Shown here one piece after another: positions 22,611 to 35,100 of a stretch of 64,000 bases of DNA. This DNA is from Epichloe hybrida. Its lineage: Eukaryota > Ascomycota > Sordariomycetes > Hypocreales > Clavicipitaceae. The notes under the pieces were generated by a model. That model saw nothing but the letters and a program-made list of their open reading frames with translations. It made no database searches and was not told where the DNA came from. A program made the translations under genes and the position numbers. Every line of letters starts with the position of its first letter. Position 1 is the first letter of the stretch. The stretch spans positions 806,001 through 870,000 of the forward strand of contig JAFEKR010000016.1 of NCBI GenBank assembly GCA_019022495.1, in the 5' to 3' direction.

Positions 22611-24450
22611 ATGGCCACAACAATCGAGACAGTCCCAATCGGGATGGAAGGCTTTGTTGTTGGGCTTATTGGTATGGGTGATATGGGCAAAATGTACGCT
22701 GACAGGCTTTCTGCAGCAGGATGGAGGTAAGTTGGCGTGTCATCATCACAGTGAAGGATACTTCATGACATTCTTTCATAAGCTTATGGTGAGTCAACCA
22801 ATTCCGCATGTCCCGCAGATTCTTGCCCACTTCAATGATGACTAGAGCGCATTTGGCTCGAGTATTGTGCAAGGCGGTCTTGGGACCGTTCCGGCCTCTT
22901 GACTGAGTCTTGCACTCTCACTGATGAAAACGCTTGCTACCTTAACAAACTTTGTCTGAAGAAGTCATTCTGCATCAATCTGTTCTCCCCCATTCCAAGA
23001 TGAGATCTTTCCGCAGCATGAGGCTGACTATGATAAAGACAGGACATTGACCATGTCCTATCAGGGTTTTAGCGTGCGATAGAGAAGATAGATTCGATAG
23101 CCTTCAAGAAACATATCAAGGAAAAGTACGAACCGGCGAGCTTTGTAAATTTACTCAAGTGGTATATTATGCTGAAGCTAGATTCATAGAAGAACATTGA
23201 GATTTGTCAGAACGGCCATTATGTCTCGCGCGCCAGCGATTACATCATATACAGCGTCGAGGCTGCTATAATTGACCGCGTGATTGCCCAATTTGGACCC
23301 TGTACGCGCCCCCATTAGTCCTGTTGTTGATCCTTGAGTACTACGCGCCGTCTGCTTCTGTCTGACATGTACCACACTCCTTGTAGCAACGAAGATGGGT
23401 GCAATTGTAGGCGGGCAAACGTCGTGCAAGTGTCCCGAAATCGCAGCTTTCGAGAAGCATCTCCCGCCAGACGTCCATGTAATTTCGTGTCACTCACTGC
23501 ATGGTCCTGGCGTGGACACCCATAACCAACCTCTGGTTCTTATTCAGCATCGTGCGCCTGATGAGGCTATGCGAAAGGTCGAAACAGTCCTGAGCTGTTT
23601 CCGATCCAAGTACGTCTATTTGACAGCGCAAGAACATGATAGAATCACTGCCGACACGCAGGCCGTCACGCATGCCGCATTTTTGTCCATGGGCAAGGCG
23701 TGGCATGCAAATAGTCAATTTCCATGGGAGCTGAATCGCTACGTGGGTGGAATTGAGAATGTCAAGATTAACACTATGCTACGTATTTACGGCCAGAAGT
23801 GGCATGTGTACGCTGGACTCGCTATTCTAAACCCCGAAGCAAAAAATCAGGTGGCTCAGTACGCCAAGAGTGTCACGACTTTGTACAAGCTGATGCTTGA
23901 AGGAGACTTGGAGGGCCTTCGCAGCAGGGTTTACGCGGCAAGAGACAAGGTCTTTGGGACGGCTACAAGCTGGGATACTCGTCCCCTTATCGAACCGTCC
24001 ATCTTGTCTTCATTTTCGCTGGGCAAACCTACAGATGCTCCGCCACGACCCAACAATCACCTCAGTCTGCTCGGTATGGTAGATTGCTGGGCCGCACTCA
24101 ATATCGTACCTTACGACCACATGCTCTGCAGCACGCCGCTCTTTCGGCTCCGGCTGGGCGTGACAGAACACCTATTTCGCAACGCAGCTCTACTGGATGA
24201 AACCTTGCGAACAGCCGTCGAAGACAAGACGTATCGCAGCGATGACCTCGAGTTTACTTTCGCAGCAAGAGGGTGGGCAGAGTGTGTTACGCTCGGCCAC
24301 TTTGAGACATGGGAGAAGCGATTCGTCAGTACCCAGGACTTTTTCCAGCCTCGCTTTGCTGAGGCGAAGAAGGTGGGAGACCAGATGATGAAGAAGGTCC
24401 TCGAAAGTTCGAAAGAGGACGGCACGGCATTGGATAAAGACTTGAAATAA
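22611..24450 (+). CDS. TYR1: Prephenate dehydrogenase (NADP+), tyrosine biosynthesis
   Basis: Exons 22611-22726, 23065-23125, 23190-23301 and 23387-24450 encode 450 aa, matching the ~450 aa of yeast Tyr1. The Rossmann motif GMGDMG is at residues 21-26, followed by the conserved ACDRED, then NGHYVSRASDYIIYSVEA, the highly conserved IVGGQTSCK and HSLHGPG, DRITADTQAVTHAAFLSMG and RIYGQKWHVYAGLAI. The enzyme oxidatively decarboxylates prephenate to 4-hydroxyphenylpyruvate in the shikimate-derived tyrosine branch. The first intron (338 nt) is long for this window; the others are 64-85 nt. The small 61-nt exon 2 is required to complete the cofactor-binding region. Confidence 0.95.
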
Positions 24451-25383
24451 TATACTTGCTTGGTTTGCCCTACAGAAGAATCAAGGCCATGCGCTGTGGG
24501 CAAATGCCAGGAGGAGAGCTCGAATCGTGACGGGCCTTTCACTTCAATGAGTGCTGATTCTCATCATCATTTTTCTGTATTGGAATCATGCCAGACGAAT
24601 TCAATGTAGAAGATCACGCTTCAATATGAGCTTGTAACATAGACAAACCCAATGATGAATGGCAAGGTAACGAACGACCTATCTATCTCATTGGTGGATG
24701 TAACTTTCCGGGTTTCTGCCAACAATTGGTCTCCACTCCGTCGTTGCTCTGGAGAAACAACCTCGGGCTTCGGTGATTCTTCAACGCCTCATCCTTGTGC
24801 GCCTGGCTGCAGTGATTGTCACTTAGTACAGGAAGACGGGCAACTTCGTGACTGACGGCGTCACTGACGGAAACACATATTTCAGCCGTAAGAACCATGG
24901 GACCTGTGCAGAGCCGACGGCAGATCAGGTATTTGCCAGGTCACTGGGAGAAGTGGTCAGGCTGCAGCTTGGCGACGGAGCACTGTCCCTGGGGACGGGC
25001 CCACATCCGAGCTAAGTGGGTGCGAGCTGTACTCCGTATTACTGAGTACATACGAGCTTAGGTGCCCGCCCCCTCAGGCCCTCTCTCTCAGTGTTTTGTC
25101 CCTGTCCCGAGGTGTAAACAAATCCATTGGCCAACAACCCTCCTCAAGCAGCCTCATCAATTGGCAACGGTAGCACCTACATGTACACTACCCACCCCCC
25201 TCTCCCTGCGACCTCACTGATTCTCTGCTTCATCCGTTGGGATTGCCAGCACTCCTCTCTCGTCGTCATCATCGCCGCTGCCCGCGTGGATCCTTGTTTT
25301 ACAATCCGTCAGGGGGCATCTCGTGCTGTATTCTGACCTTCCGCGTCACCGCCTGCATACTTGAACAACGGCCCATCGCAACC
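24451..25383. other. Intergenic region upstream of the Mpv17-like gene
   Basis: 3' flank of TYR1 and promoter of the Mpv17/PMP22 gene. It contains an imperfect palindrome GTACTCCGTATTACTGAGTAC near 25029-25049 as part of a motif family seen elsewhere in the window. No coding evidence. Confidence 0.45.
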
Positions 25384-26418
25384 ATGTCGGTCAACGTCAA
25401 ATTTGAGCGGGATACCTTGCGGCAGACGGCGCAAAATGTCGCTTCCAGCGCCGTATCTGACGGGAAAATTCCCGGGACCAGTGGCAAACATCCTCTTGCC
25501 GAGAAGGTTGGCACGGCCCTGACAGGCGGCGTGCTGAATGCTGGTACCAAAGGCTACCTTGCTGTATGTTCTTGACCTCATCGTGATCCTTGTGTGCAAG
25601 GTTCAATCATGATTTTTTTGCAGTCGTGAGACTTCCCTGCGATCCTGTGTGTTGACGAAATGCAGGCCTATATTAAGCAGCTCGAATCGAATCCCCTGCG
25701 AACAAAGATGCTCACGGCCGGATCTTTGGCTGGTGCCCAAGAGCTTATTGCCTCGTGGCTCGCAAAGGATCGCAATAAGCATGGTCACTATTTCACTTCT
25801 CGTGTTCCCAAGATGGCAGCATATGGTGCCCTCGTCAGTGCGCCGCTCGGTCACTTTCTTATTTGGCTTTTGCAGAAAGTCTTCCGGGGTCGCACAAGCC
25901 TCAAGGCCAAGGTCATGCAAATTGTGGTCAGCAACCTGATTGTATGTGTTCTCTTCACCTACAGCCTCTTTTTCGGGGCAGGGGCAAACATTTGTTCGCT
26001 CATGCATTTTTTGTTTGTTTCCAAGGTGCTGGTTTACTAACGAGATACCTTTGTCTTTTGCCTCTTTCAGATTGCGCCTATCCAGAATAGCATTTACTTG
26101 GTTGCCATGGCTCTGATTGCCGGTGCCCGCACTTATCACCAGGTTCGAGCGACAGTCAAGGTTGGCTTTTGGAGAGTCATGCGCGTGTCTTGGATCACGT
26201 CGCCAATCTGTCTTGCCTTCGCCCAGAAATTTCTCCCAGACCAGCTCTGGGTGCCCTTCTTCAACGTCGTTTCGTTCATCATCGGTACTTACATCAACAC
26301 TGTAACCAAGAAGAAGCGTCTTGCGGCTCTCCGCAAGAAGCATTTTGGTGAAGGCCGACCCAGCGGCATGGGTCGTTCCGACGATTATCCTCCCATGGGC
26401 CCTAACCCGCCATACTAG
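25384..26418 (+). CDS. Mpv17/PMP22 family peroxisomal membrane protein, WSC-like
   Basis: Exons 25384-25563, 25666-25941 and 26071-26418 encode 267 aa; all junctions are phase 0. After a ~60-residue polar N-terminus come the Mpv17/PMP22 features: YIKQLESNPLRTKMLTAGSLAG, the segment YGALVSAPLGHFLIWLLQ, several hydrophobic helices, and the C-terminal family block LWVPFFNVVSFIIGTYIN. A basic tail follows (TKKKRLAALRKKHFG). In Neurospora a protein of this family, WSC, organises Woronin body formation at the peroxisome membrane. The length and N-terminal extension suggest this is the orthologue, but a general PMP22-type channel is the alternative. Confidence 0.82.
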
Positions 26419-27088
26419 GCTGAGGCGGACTTGCTGCTTGGTATCATGATCTGTGGGTGTGCAACCGGAAAGCGTCCATGTTTGCGTATATTCTTGACAC
26501 GAGAAGTGGCAACAGCGAACTGTTATGCAATGTGTGAATTAAGTGGTGATCGAGCAAACCCTATTCCAATGTTACTGAAATATATCTTGTCGGTCACATG
26601 GGTCACAGATGCAGATGGACGCTCTAGCGCAAAACTAGGAATGTGTAGGTAATGAAATCTCGGATACGCGTTTTTGTATTACAAGTTTGTCTTTTTTTTC
26701 GTGACGTTTTCTGTTGCCGACTTGGATATATATGGTTGCTATAGGTTGTTTCTGTGATTTGTAATTGGTCTTGGATAGCTCTATGGAGGGTGTCTACATT
26801 CCGTACAAGGTCCATTAATGGGGGGGTTTTTTTTTTTTTGCTAGTTGTGGTGAACGCCCCCGGGACCTCTTCTCGCGAGGTGTTGTGCATCGGTACACCT
26901 GAAAGCATTTGTCGTTCGTGCAAAAAGCCCGTGACAAGATATCATTTCCTCGGAACAGCTTGGCTAGTGATTTATGTAAAGTGACATGTCATCATCAGTT
27001 CTCCGCACCAAAAGGTTTGAACCCAATACCAACGCAAATGAATCTCATTGAGGTTTACACGACCCAAAGATCATACAATTAGCCTTCT
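26419..27088. other. Intergenic region between Mpv17-like and SNF8 genes
   Basis: Convergent 3' flanks. No conserved coding frame. Homopolymer runs occur at 26821-26840 (G then T). Confidence 0.5.
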
Positions 27089-27623
27089 CTATGAATGAGT
27101 TTGGCAGTACGTTGAATGAATGTTCCGTGGAGCAGACTCGGCGTCAACCATGAATGTAGGGCTCCAATATTCCCATTCCCCCCCCCCGGTTTGCTTGTCA
27201 ACCCACAACATGCCTTCGGCCACCAGATCATCAACTACTGTGCAGCACCGTGCTCGTTCCCAGCCGAGGTTGTCTCGAAGCATGCCGACACTCACGTAGC
27301 CTAGAACCTGAGCAGCCTCAACAGCAGCGGCCTGGTCGCTGCTCAACTCCCTCGGAACGCTGCGAATATACTCTTTGCGCCCGACTCGGACTATCCCGTA
27401 GCTTCCACCAAGTGGACTCAACGTCTCGACAGCACGCCTGACGTCGTCTTCGGAGATTTCGCCGCCGCCGCCGCCGCGGGACAAGCGTTCTCGCACTTCC
27501 CGCAGCCCTATGAGCCCGCCGTTCTCGCCTCGCGTCGCGCTGCACATCTCCACGACGCGCACCGCGAGCTCAAAGTAGAAGTCGTTGACCGTTTTGCCCA
27601 GAAGTTGCGCCCAGATAGAGCTC

Positions 27624-27657
<34 letters not shown>

Positions 27658-27907
27658 TGCTGCTGGCCAGCGGGTCCACGCCAATGGCTGTACACATGCG
27701 TGCGAATTGTGCTCGAAACGACGGGTCCGATCTGATGTCTTTGGCGTGGGTTTGCGCGAATTGCTGGAGGAGCGATCGGAACACGGCGAGCTGCGTTTCG
27801 AGCGCCTGCGCATTGTTTGCTCGAAGAGACGACCCGTGGGATGCGTAATGGGCCGATGTCACGCGGGACCTGTCAAAGGCGCCGATGCCAACCCCTTTGC
27901 GTGACAT
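27089..27907 (-). CDS. SNF8: ESCRT-II complex subunit Snf8/Vps22
   Basis: Single exon, 272 aa. It begins MSRKGVGIGAFDRSR, the typical Snf8 start. An N-terminal helical hairpin follows (LETQLAVFRSLLQQFAQTHAKDI, FARMCTAIGVDPLAS). Two winged-helix domains come next, with DFYFELAVRVVEMC and EYIRSVPRELSSDQAAAVEAAQ, then LGYVSVGMLRDNLGWERARC and the tryptophan-containing close GEWEYWSPTF. ESCRT-II links ubiquitinated cargo sorting to ESCRT-III on endosomes. The insert after DPLASSS is an 11-Gly tract encoded by a pure GGC repeat, replacing the short linker usual in this family. Confidence 0.93.
27624..27656 (+). repeat. (CCG)11 trinucleotide repeat encoding poly-Gly in SNF8
   Basis: Eleven uninterrupted CCG units on the plus strand read as GGC glycine codons on the coding strand. 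A related interrupted CCG stretch at 27463-27477 encodes a second Gly run (GGGGG) in the same gene. Confidence 0.95.
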
Positions 27908-28472
27908 GCTGGCATCCTGAGGAGTTGCAGGGCACCCGAGGTTTTTTTTTTTTTTTTTTGGACGGGCCTTGGAAAAAATAAAATAAAATAAATGCTCGGG
28001 CTCGCGCGGAGGTCAGCGAAGGACCGTAATGGTGGTGGTGGTGGTTGTGGTCAAGATGAGAGCAAATTTGACGTCGAGACGAGCAAACGTGACAATCTGG
28101 TGGGGCGGGATACCAGTGACATGGTGCTCCGTGCTCCGGACTCCGAAAACTTCTTAAACTTCAAGCTTGTAAGCATTTGGAGGCAGAAAGGTGTTGTTGA
28201 TTCTCCTTGACCAAGCATTACTGCAATATATGCTTTTTGTCTTGTCAACGTCCGGGCTCATCAATGCATCATGTGCCTCGCATGGTGAAAAAGAGGCGAA
28301 ATTCCTTGATTTCTTGTCTAGTATGCATGTAAAGAAATTCGGATTGTCGCCAATCGAAGTCAGTCAATGGGCATGTTCGCCCTCCCACCCATATATTTTG
28401 AGAACGAGAAGGTTCTCATCTGCCCACTACCTTTTGTACTCTAGTCTTGTCTGTTGTCATCAGTCATAACCC

Positions 28473-28503
<31 letters not shown>

Positions 28504-28626
28504 TCCAGGCATTCGCTTGTCCCTATAAAACGTCGCCCTTCACAAGAAAGACACAGACTGCTTTTACCACAACTGACACCACACACGCTGTTTGCCAAGA
28601 ATTTCATCTCTGAATTATGTTTCAAT
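27908..28626. other. Intergenic region between SNF8 and the DnaJ gene
   Basis: Promoter of SNF8 and 3' flank of the DnaJ gene. It holds a poly-T tract at 27942-27959 and a poly-A tract at 28471-28500. No gene was recognised. Confidence 0.5.
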
Positions 28627-30123
28627 TTATTGTGTGTGGCACTGAGCCTGACCTTCGTCCTCGTCTTCATCCTCCCACTCACTGAATCGAGCATCTCCAG
28701 AATTCTCGCCCATCTGAAACAAGGATCAGCATTAGTAAGCGTTGACAAGCATGTATGTTTCGGTGATGCCTCATGATATCGTACGTACCTCTTCTATATC
28801 AGCTTCATCGTCATACTCAACCTCGTCGACTTCCTCGGCCTCGATGGGTGCTGGTGGAGGTGGTAGCATCTTTTGCAATGCTTGATAAGAAGCATCATCC
28901 TTCAACCAGTCGTTCTCAGGGAATTCGACTGAAACTAGAAGGTAAAGATTGCCCTTGGCCTCGCCCCGCTTCATGGGCATACCTTCTCCGGCGACTTTAA
29001 TGCAGTCTCCGGGGCGCAGGATCTTGCCGCGTGGTCGGTTGATATGAATGCCTCTTCCATCGAGATGTTTCAACACAACGCGTGAGAAGCCGGTCAAAGC
29101 TTCAGCCAGGGTTATGGTCAGCTCCGCTGATAGATCGTTGCCCAATCGTGAGAATGTCTCGTGGTGCTCCTCGACCACTGTGAAGACAATATCGCCAGGT
29201 ATTTGGTCAGGATATTGATCTGCCTCTCCTTCGAGCACGATCTTCTCCCCCTGCATGGTTCCTCGAGGAATGTAGATCTCCAAAACCTTCTTCTCTTGAG
29301 TCGTCCTCTTGCCTTTGCATTTCTTGCAGCGATCCTTCTCCTTGAAGACTTGCCCGGACCCCTGACAGTGGTCACACAGTACTGTCTCCCTTCTCATCAT
29401 GCCGGGACCAATTTGTCGAATGGCTTCAACCATGCCATTGCCCTTGCACTTTTCGCAAGTGGTTGGCTTGGCTTTTTCTTTGCCTCCAGAGCCTTTACAC
29501 TGTCCACAAACGATTTGCTTATTAGCGGCAAACTTGACCGTCTTTCCCTTGTAAAGCTCTTCCAGAGTGACCTTGTATTCTTGTTCCTCGTCAGGTCCCC
29601 GCCCCGGCCGTTTGGGACCGCCCGGCCCGCCGGGACCGCCCACGTTGAAGCCAAACATTTGCGAAAGGATATCATTCAAGTCGACTTCAGGGCCACCGGG
29701 GCCACCACCACGAGAGGGATCAAAGGCAGCCATGCCATGGGTATCATAAAGGTATCGCTTTTGTTCATCACTTAGGATCTCGTACGCTTGGGTAATTTCC
29801 TTGAACTTCACTTCGGATTCTTGTCGCTGCTCCTCTGGAACCTTATCGGGATGGTATTTGAGAGCGGCCTGCAGTGATGTCAGTATAAGAATTCATGAGA
29901 TCTGCGGGATGCCCTCATGGACAGGCTGCGAAGCGTACCCTGCGGTAAGCCTTCCTGATCTGGTCCTGGGAAGCATCCTTTCCGATGGAGAGAAGACCTA
30001 TGGCATTGGTGAGCGAACAAAAAAACAACTTCCTCGATGACCGAAATCATTGCGAACCAACAAGCGAATGTAAGGAGGGCACGCACCATAAAGGTCAATC
30101 TCCTCGACCACAGTTCCAGACAT
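28627..30123 (-). CDS. Type I Hsp40 co-chaperone (Ydj1/Mas5-type DnaJ)
   Basis: Exons 30123-30087, 29997-29939, 29868-28789 and 28713-28627 encode 420 aa. The J domain has HPD at residues 38-40 within YHPDK. A Gly/Phe-rich linker with GGPGGPGGP follows. Then come four CxxCxGxG-type zinc-finger motifs ([32 protein letters not shown]) and the substrate-binding C-terminal domains. The final 87-nt exon adds an acidic tail ending CHTQ, a CaaX farnesylation box like that of Ydj1. The protein should stimulate Hsp70 ATPase in the cytosol and at ER or mitochondrial surfaces. Retention of the last intron would end the protein at EEVRTIS without the CaaX box. The start [13 protein letters not shown] is fixed by a 37-nt first exon. 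Confidence 0.93.
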
Positions 30124-30622
30124 AGTGCAGGGCTTCTCGGTCAAGTGCTGTAAGTAAAGGAAATAAGCCTGCAGGCGGTGTTGGTGTTGTGGAGTCGACA
30201 ATATGGAACCGCGCGAACAGAAAATCTTTTGGGTTGTCGGTTGTCGAAGTGGGCGTGGGGTTGTGCAGAGCGCTACGTACCCGTGGTAGTACTACGGATC
30301 CGTAGTTAATTGGGTCTGATGTGTCTGCCTGCCAGACCGACAGAATCACCATACAATTTCGAGATTGGCTGACGCTGGACTGAATTCAAAAGAGGCAGGC
30401 ACATGTGAGTCAAGGAGGACGTTTAATTCGTCTCTGCGCTGTCGTCAAAGCATAACACCACTCGTCTATCGGCAGTGCCCCTCTTTGGGTTTGGCGATCC
30501 AATTGTTTATTGCTGATTAGCTACATTGTTGACTGCCCGGAACGGATTTGCTGACCAAACGAACGTGACCGGAAGAGAAGATCAAACCGCCCAGGGTCTT
30601 GCTTATTATCGCGATAAGAATT
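30124..30622. promoter_or_regulatory. DnaJ-gene upstream region with a 16-bp palindrome
   Basis: This is the ~500 bp left of the DnaJ start before the transposon nest. It contains a perfect 16-bp palindrome ACTACGGATCCGTAGT at 30291-30306. Base composition is ordinary, in sharp contrast to the AT-rich DNA beginning at about 30680. Confidence 0.5.
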
Positions 30623-30625
30623 TAA

Positions 30626-30659
30626 GGGTGTGATCCACGAGCCAGTGCAAAGTTTGCAC
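30626..30659 (+). repeat. Left terminal inverted repeat
   Basis: Starts GGGTGTGATCCACGAGCC and ends with the internal palindrome GTGCAAAGTTTGCAC. Flanked on the left by TAA. Confidence 0.8.
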
Positions 30660-31104
30660 TGACATTGCATAGTACAAATTATATGTGAATCTATATAGGG
30701 CGGCCACTTTATACTATTATAGCTTACTTCTAGGGCTTTTTTTTATTACCTTTATATAAGGGAACTATTATAATAGTAGCTTTTCCTTTCTATAGCTTTA
30801 ATATAATAGGATTATTATAATTTACTAGTAAATATTATATAATTTAAATACCTATTATAACTATATCTTAAAGTACCTAATTATAAGTATCTAAACCCCC
30901 CTAAATTTATTAGACTAATAATTAAACCCTTTTCTTTCTTAAATTACTCCTTAAAGCTTACTATAAGTAATAGCTTAATAGTAGTAAGATTAGTATTATT
31001 TAAGATATCCTTAAAAGCTTTATTCCTATATTTATAAGGAAATTCCTATAATATTAATAGTCTTTAAATACTATTAAGAACTAATATAAGTGGCTAAAGG
31101 GTAT

Positions 31105-31903
31105 TATTGAAATGTAGGGAGCTAGTTGCTAGCTGGCAACAGCTGTACAGGTGTAGCTCTACGGTCGGGGACTAGTAGAACCACCACGTTAAATATTTAT
31201 TTAACGTAACGCAATAGAAGGTTTTAGCAGTTATTAACTAATTAAATTTAATCTAGATAACTTTTACAATATCTTATATACTAATAGAATTAATTTTAGT
31301 GATGTTATACGGGCAATGCGGCTATTAGATTAAGAGGCCTAGCTATCTAGCTAGATTAAAAAGATCTTCTTTCTCTTATATACCCACTAACTATATTAGT
31401 GGATTTAGACTGCTAAAGAGGTCTTATAGGCTACTTTTTATTTTCCGTAAAATTCATTTGTATGTAAAATCCAAAAAATCAACTCACTACCATACAAACT
31501 AGCAACCTATATGCACTAAATTTTAGTCAAAAAAATATTCCTATATAAAATAAAAGCCCTATCTTCTAGCTTTAATTTGCTATATATAAGACTTTTGTAT
31601 AACCTCTAGTTAAAGAGAAAATCGCTGTTAAAGATAGCTATAGGGTAACCTGCTTACGTTACCCTAGCTTACCTAATTACTAGTGGCGCTGCAGTTATGG
31701 CTGCGCTTGTAGCCATAACGTAATTAAATAATCCACAATTAATAATTGATTTAGATTAGTCATTCACACGGTTAGTCATAGCTATTAATAGCTACCTTCG
31801 TGACCATTAATAGCTGCAGTGTAGCTATTAGGCTTGCAATGCAAGCTAGTAATAGAAAGGTCCTTTAACTAGAAAGGGCTAAAAATAGGTCTTATTTTTA
31901 ACA
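31105..31903 (-). repeat. Copia LTR (3' LTR in element orientation), 799 bp
   Basis: Matches 37384-38203 along its whole length, with scattered mostly C/T and G/A differences. It lacks a ~21-bp segment found in the other LTR near 38061-38085. Confidence 0.92.
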
Positions 31904-31911
31904 CCCCCTCT
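31904..31911 (-). other. Copia polypurine tract
   Basis: Minus-strand AGAGGGGG lies immediately upstream of the 3' LTR start, the expected position of the plus-strand primer. Confidence 0.75.
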
Positions 31912-32110
31912 ATAAAAGAATTACGTATAAGCTAATTAAAAAGCGTATAAAGTAATATAGGGTAAACAAGAACTTTTAGATAAAAATAGATAAAAGGGAA
32001 AAACAGGAAAAGATAAAAGACCCCCTTTTAAATTCCTAGCTATTGTTAAATATAGCTCCCTTTTTAGCGTTGTTTTTAGTTCCCTATTAAAGGGATTTAG
32101 TTATTGGTTT

Positions 32111-35100
32111 TTAGTGATTATCAAGCCCTAAGAGCTTAATAAAGGCCTGATAAAGAGGTCTAGATAGAGGCTTTGTTAGACTGTCTGCAGGCATTAACTT
32201 TGTATCTAGATATTTGATCTTAGCTAAACCCTCTAAAACCTATTGCCTAATATAGTTAAACTTTAGTAAGGTATGCTTTGTATAGCTATGTAAGGCAGGG
32301 TTATAGGTAGTGGTTATAGCGCCTTAATTATCGCAATATATCTGGATAGGGGGAGAAATAGGGGTTTTTAGCTCCTTAAATAAGCCCTAAAGCCACTGTA
32401 GCTCCCGGAAGGTCTTGTAGATAGCGTTAGCTTTAGCTTCTAATGTTAATAGAGCTATTATACTAGCTTTCTTTGATTTCTAGCTAATAAGTCCGCTAGC
32501 TAGCTTGAATAAATAAGCGTAAGTTGATTTAGAGGTCTTTTTATCCCCTGTAAAATCACTATCGTAATAACCTATTAGGCTTTTGCTAGCTATACCTTTA
32601 GGGTTTCCCCTGTAGATTATAGTAAGGAATTTAGTCCCTAATAGGTACCTAAGCAGGTTTTTAGCTGCTTTTAGGTGCTCTATATAGGGCCTAGCTAGTG
32701 CTATAGATAGCCACTAAAGTGTAAAGGCCACGTCTAGCCTTGTAAGTAACATTAGGTATATTATAGTCCCTATAATACACTAATATAGCTTAATTTCGCT
32801 AGCTATTAAAAGCTTAGTAGTCTGCGTAGCTAAAACGCCTAGCTAAAGAGGTATGCTAATAGGCTTACTATCTAGCATGTTAAATTAATTTAAAGCCTCT
32901 AAGATATACTAAGATTAATGAATTTTTAGCACCTTATTAGGTCTATCTCGTACGATTTAAACCCCTAAGAAGAATTCAGCTAACCCCCTATCTTCTATTA
33001 GATAGACTTTATGAAGTTCCTTTTTAAGTCTTTAGATATAACGTAAATCCAGTCTAATTAGAAGATAATCATTCACATACATAATAATAAAGGTTTTAGT
33101 GAAGGAATTATAGAATATAGCTAGGTTAGAAATTAGAGGGCTAAATCCTAGGGACTTTAGCACTGTAATTAGTGCTTATTACCACTCCCTTAAGCTTTGT
33201 TTTAGGCTATATAAAGATTTCTATAATAAAATTACTTAATCTTTAGAAGGTTTATAGCTAAAACTTTTAGCTAATTTAGCTAATTTAGGATTTGCTTTAA
33301 GGAATTTAATAAATCCGTCCGGAATAACCATATAAATCTGTTGTTATAGCTTACTATTAAGAAAAGCTCCTATAAAATCAACCTGTTTAATTTCCCAGTT
33401 ATTCTAAGCCGCTAGGGCTAGTAAAATCCTCCAGCTAGGGGGAATGCTTGTGGCTGCAAAGGTCTCTAGATAATCTAGACCTTTAATTTATATAAATCCC
33501 TTAGTAACGAGTTAGGCCTTGTATTTTAAAGGATTATTTTCTTTATCCTTTTTAAGCTTATAAATAAGCCTATTCTTTAGTACTTTTTGGCCCTTAGGTA
33601 CTTAGTCTTTCCCTATAAATTTAAAAGTACTAGCCTTTAGAAGCTGTTTGTATTCCTTGTACGTAGCTTCTATCTATTTATCCCTTTTAGGGCTAGATAT
33701 AGCTTACTTCCAGGTCTTAGGTTTAGGGCTATTAGGGTTGTTTTCCTTTAGCTTCTCCTATACCTTAAAGTAGATTTCTTTTATAAAATCTAGAGAAGAA
33801 AGGGAACTAATATTAACATCTATAGGGTTAATATTAGGGTTGAAGTCAGTAATTTTATTAAAATCGAGGTCCGGAGTCGAAATCTGATTTCCTAGGGAAG
33901 TTACGGGCGTGGCCTCCTCTGAGGCCTCTAGAATTAGTTCCTTAGGGGGTTATACAGGCCCTATAGGGTGTTTTTCTTGACCTATAGGGGGACCTCCTAT
34001 GTTGTCTATAGGGTAATCCTTTAAACCTTGATTTAGATCTTGATTTTCTAAATCATTTTCCCCCCCTAAAGGGTTATCCCCTATAGAAAGCCTAGGTAAT
34101 CCTTTAGAGACAGGACCTATAGGCTCTATAATCTTAATAAAGCTAGTCTTCGTAACTAGCCTTTTAGAGGGGATGTACACTAGATAGGTGTTAGAACCTA
34201 GTGTAGCTAATAACCTTCTAGGGATAGTCCTAGCTGCTAACTTCTAGGCTTTAGGTTGTTTTTCTAGGGGGATTAGAATCTCACAGTGAGATCCTATGGC
34301 TCTAATACTGCTAATATCAGTTATATAGGGCTGATTTAGCTCCCTAGCTAGCAGTTATTTAGGGCTTTTATCCTTAGTGGTATTAGCAGTTATATTAACT
34401 AGGTTAATAACTGCAGGTAATATAAAACACTATAGATATAAGGGTAATTTTGCCCACTGGATAGTAGCCCTTAATCGATCTAGAATAGTACAAATAGAAC
34501 GCTCTGCTAATCCATTTTGCTTATAGATATAGGGACTAGAAGTTATAAATTTAATCCCTTTAGAATTTAACTAGGTTTAACAACTAGAATCGATTTCTTA
34601 GCCCCTATTAAAGTGAAGGTACCTAGGATATTAACCTAGTTAATTTTTAAGCCCTCTAAAGAAGCCCTTAATAGCCCTATAAACAGTTAGGCCTTCCTTA
34701 TTTGGTAATAAGAACACCCACTTATATCTAGTTTTTTAATCAACTAGAAATAAGCAAATTGACTGTTTATTATACAGTACAGGGCTGATTTTTAGCGTAT
34801 CCCCCTCTATTTAATCTAGAGCTCTAGGGGGGTTAGGGATAGCTAATTTCCTAGGTCTTCTAACTGCCTTAGATTAATCATAAGCTATACATTTAAAGTC
34901 TTTATCCTTAATTTTAGAAAAATCAGGGATTCCTTTAGTTATAAGGCTTGTTTTCTTTAGTAAAGGAAGCCCTAGGTGCCCTAATTATACATGCCATAGG
35001 CTAGCTAGTTCTAGTAACTTTTAATATTAAAGGTCTTTAGGGCCTGAATTAGGGTCTAGATTCGGGTCTAGACTAGGGCCCTCTCCATTAGTCCCCTGCT

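Noticed and set aside
29161..29775. 204-codon plus-strand frame opposite the DnaJ gene
   Set aside because: It is the antisense shadow of the well-supported zinc-finger region of the chaperone.
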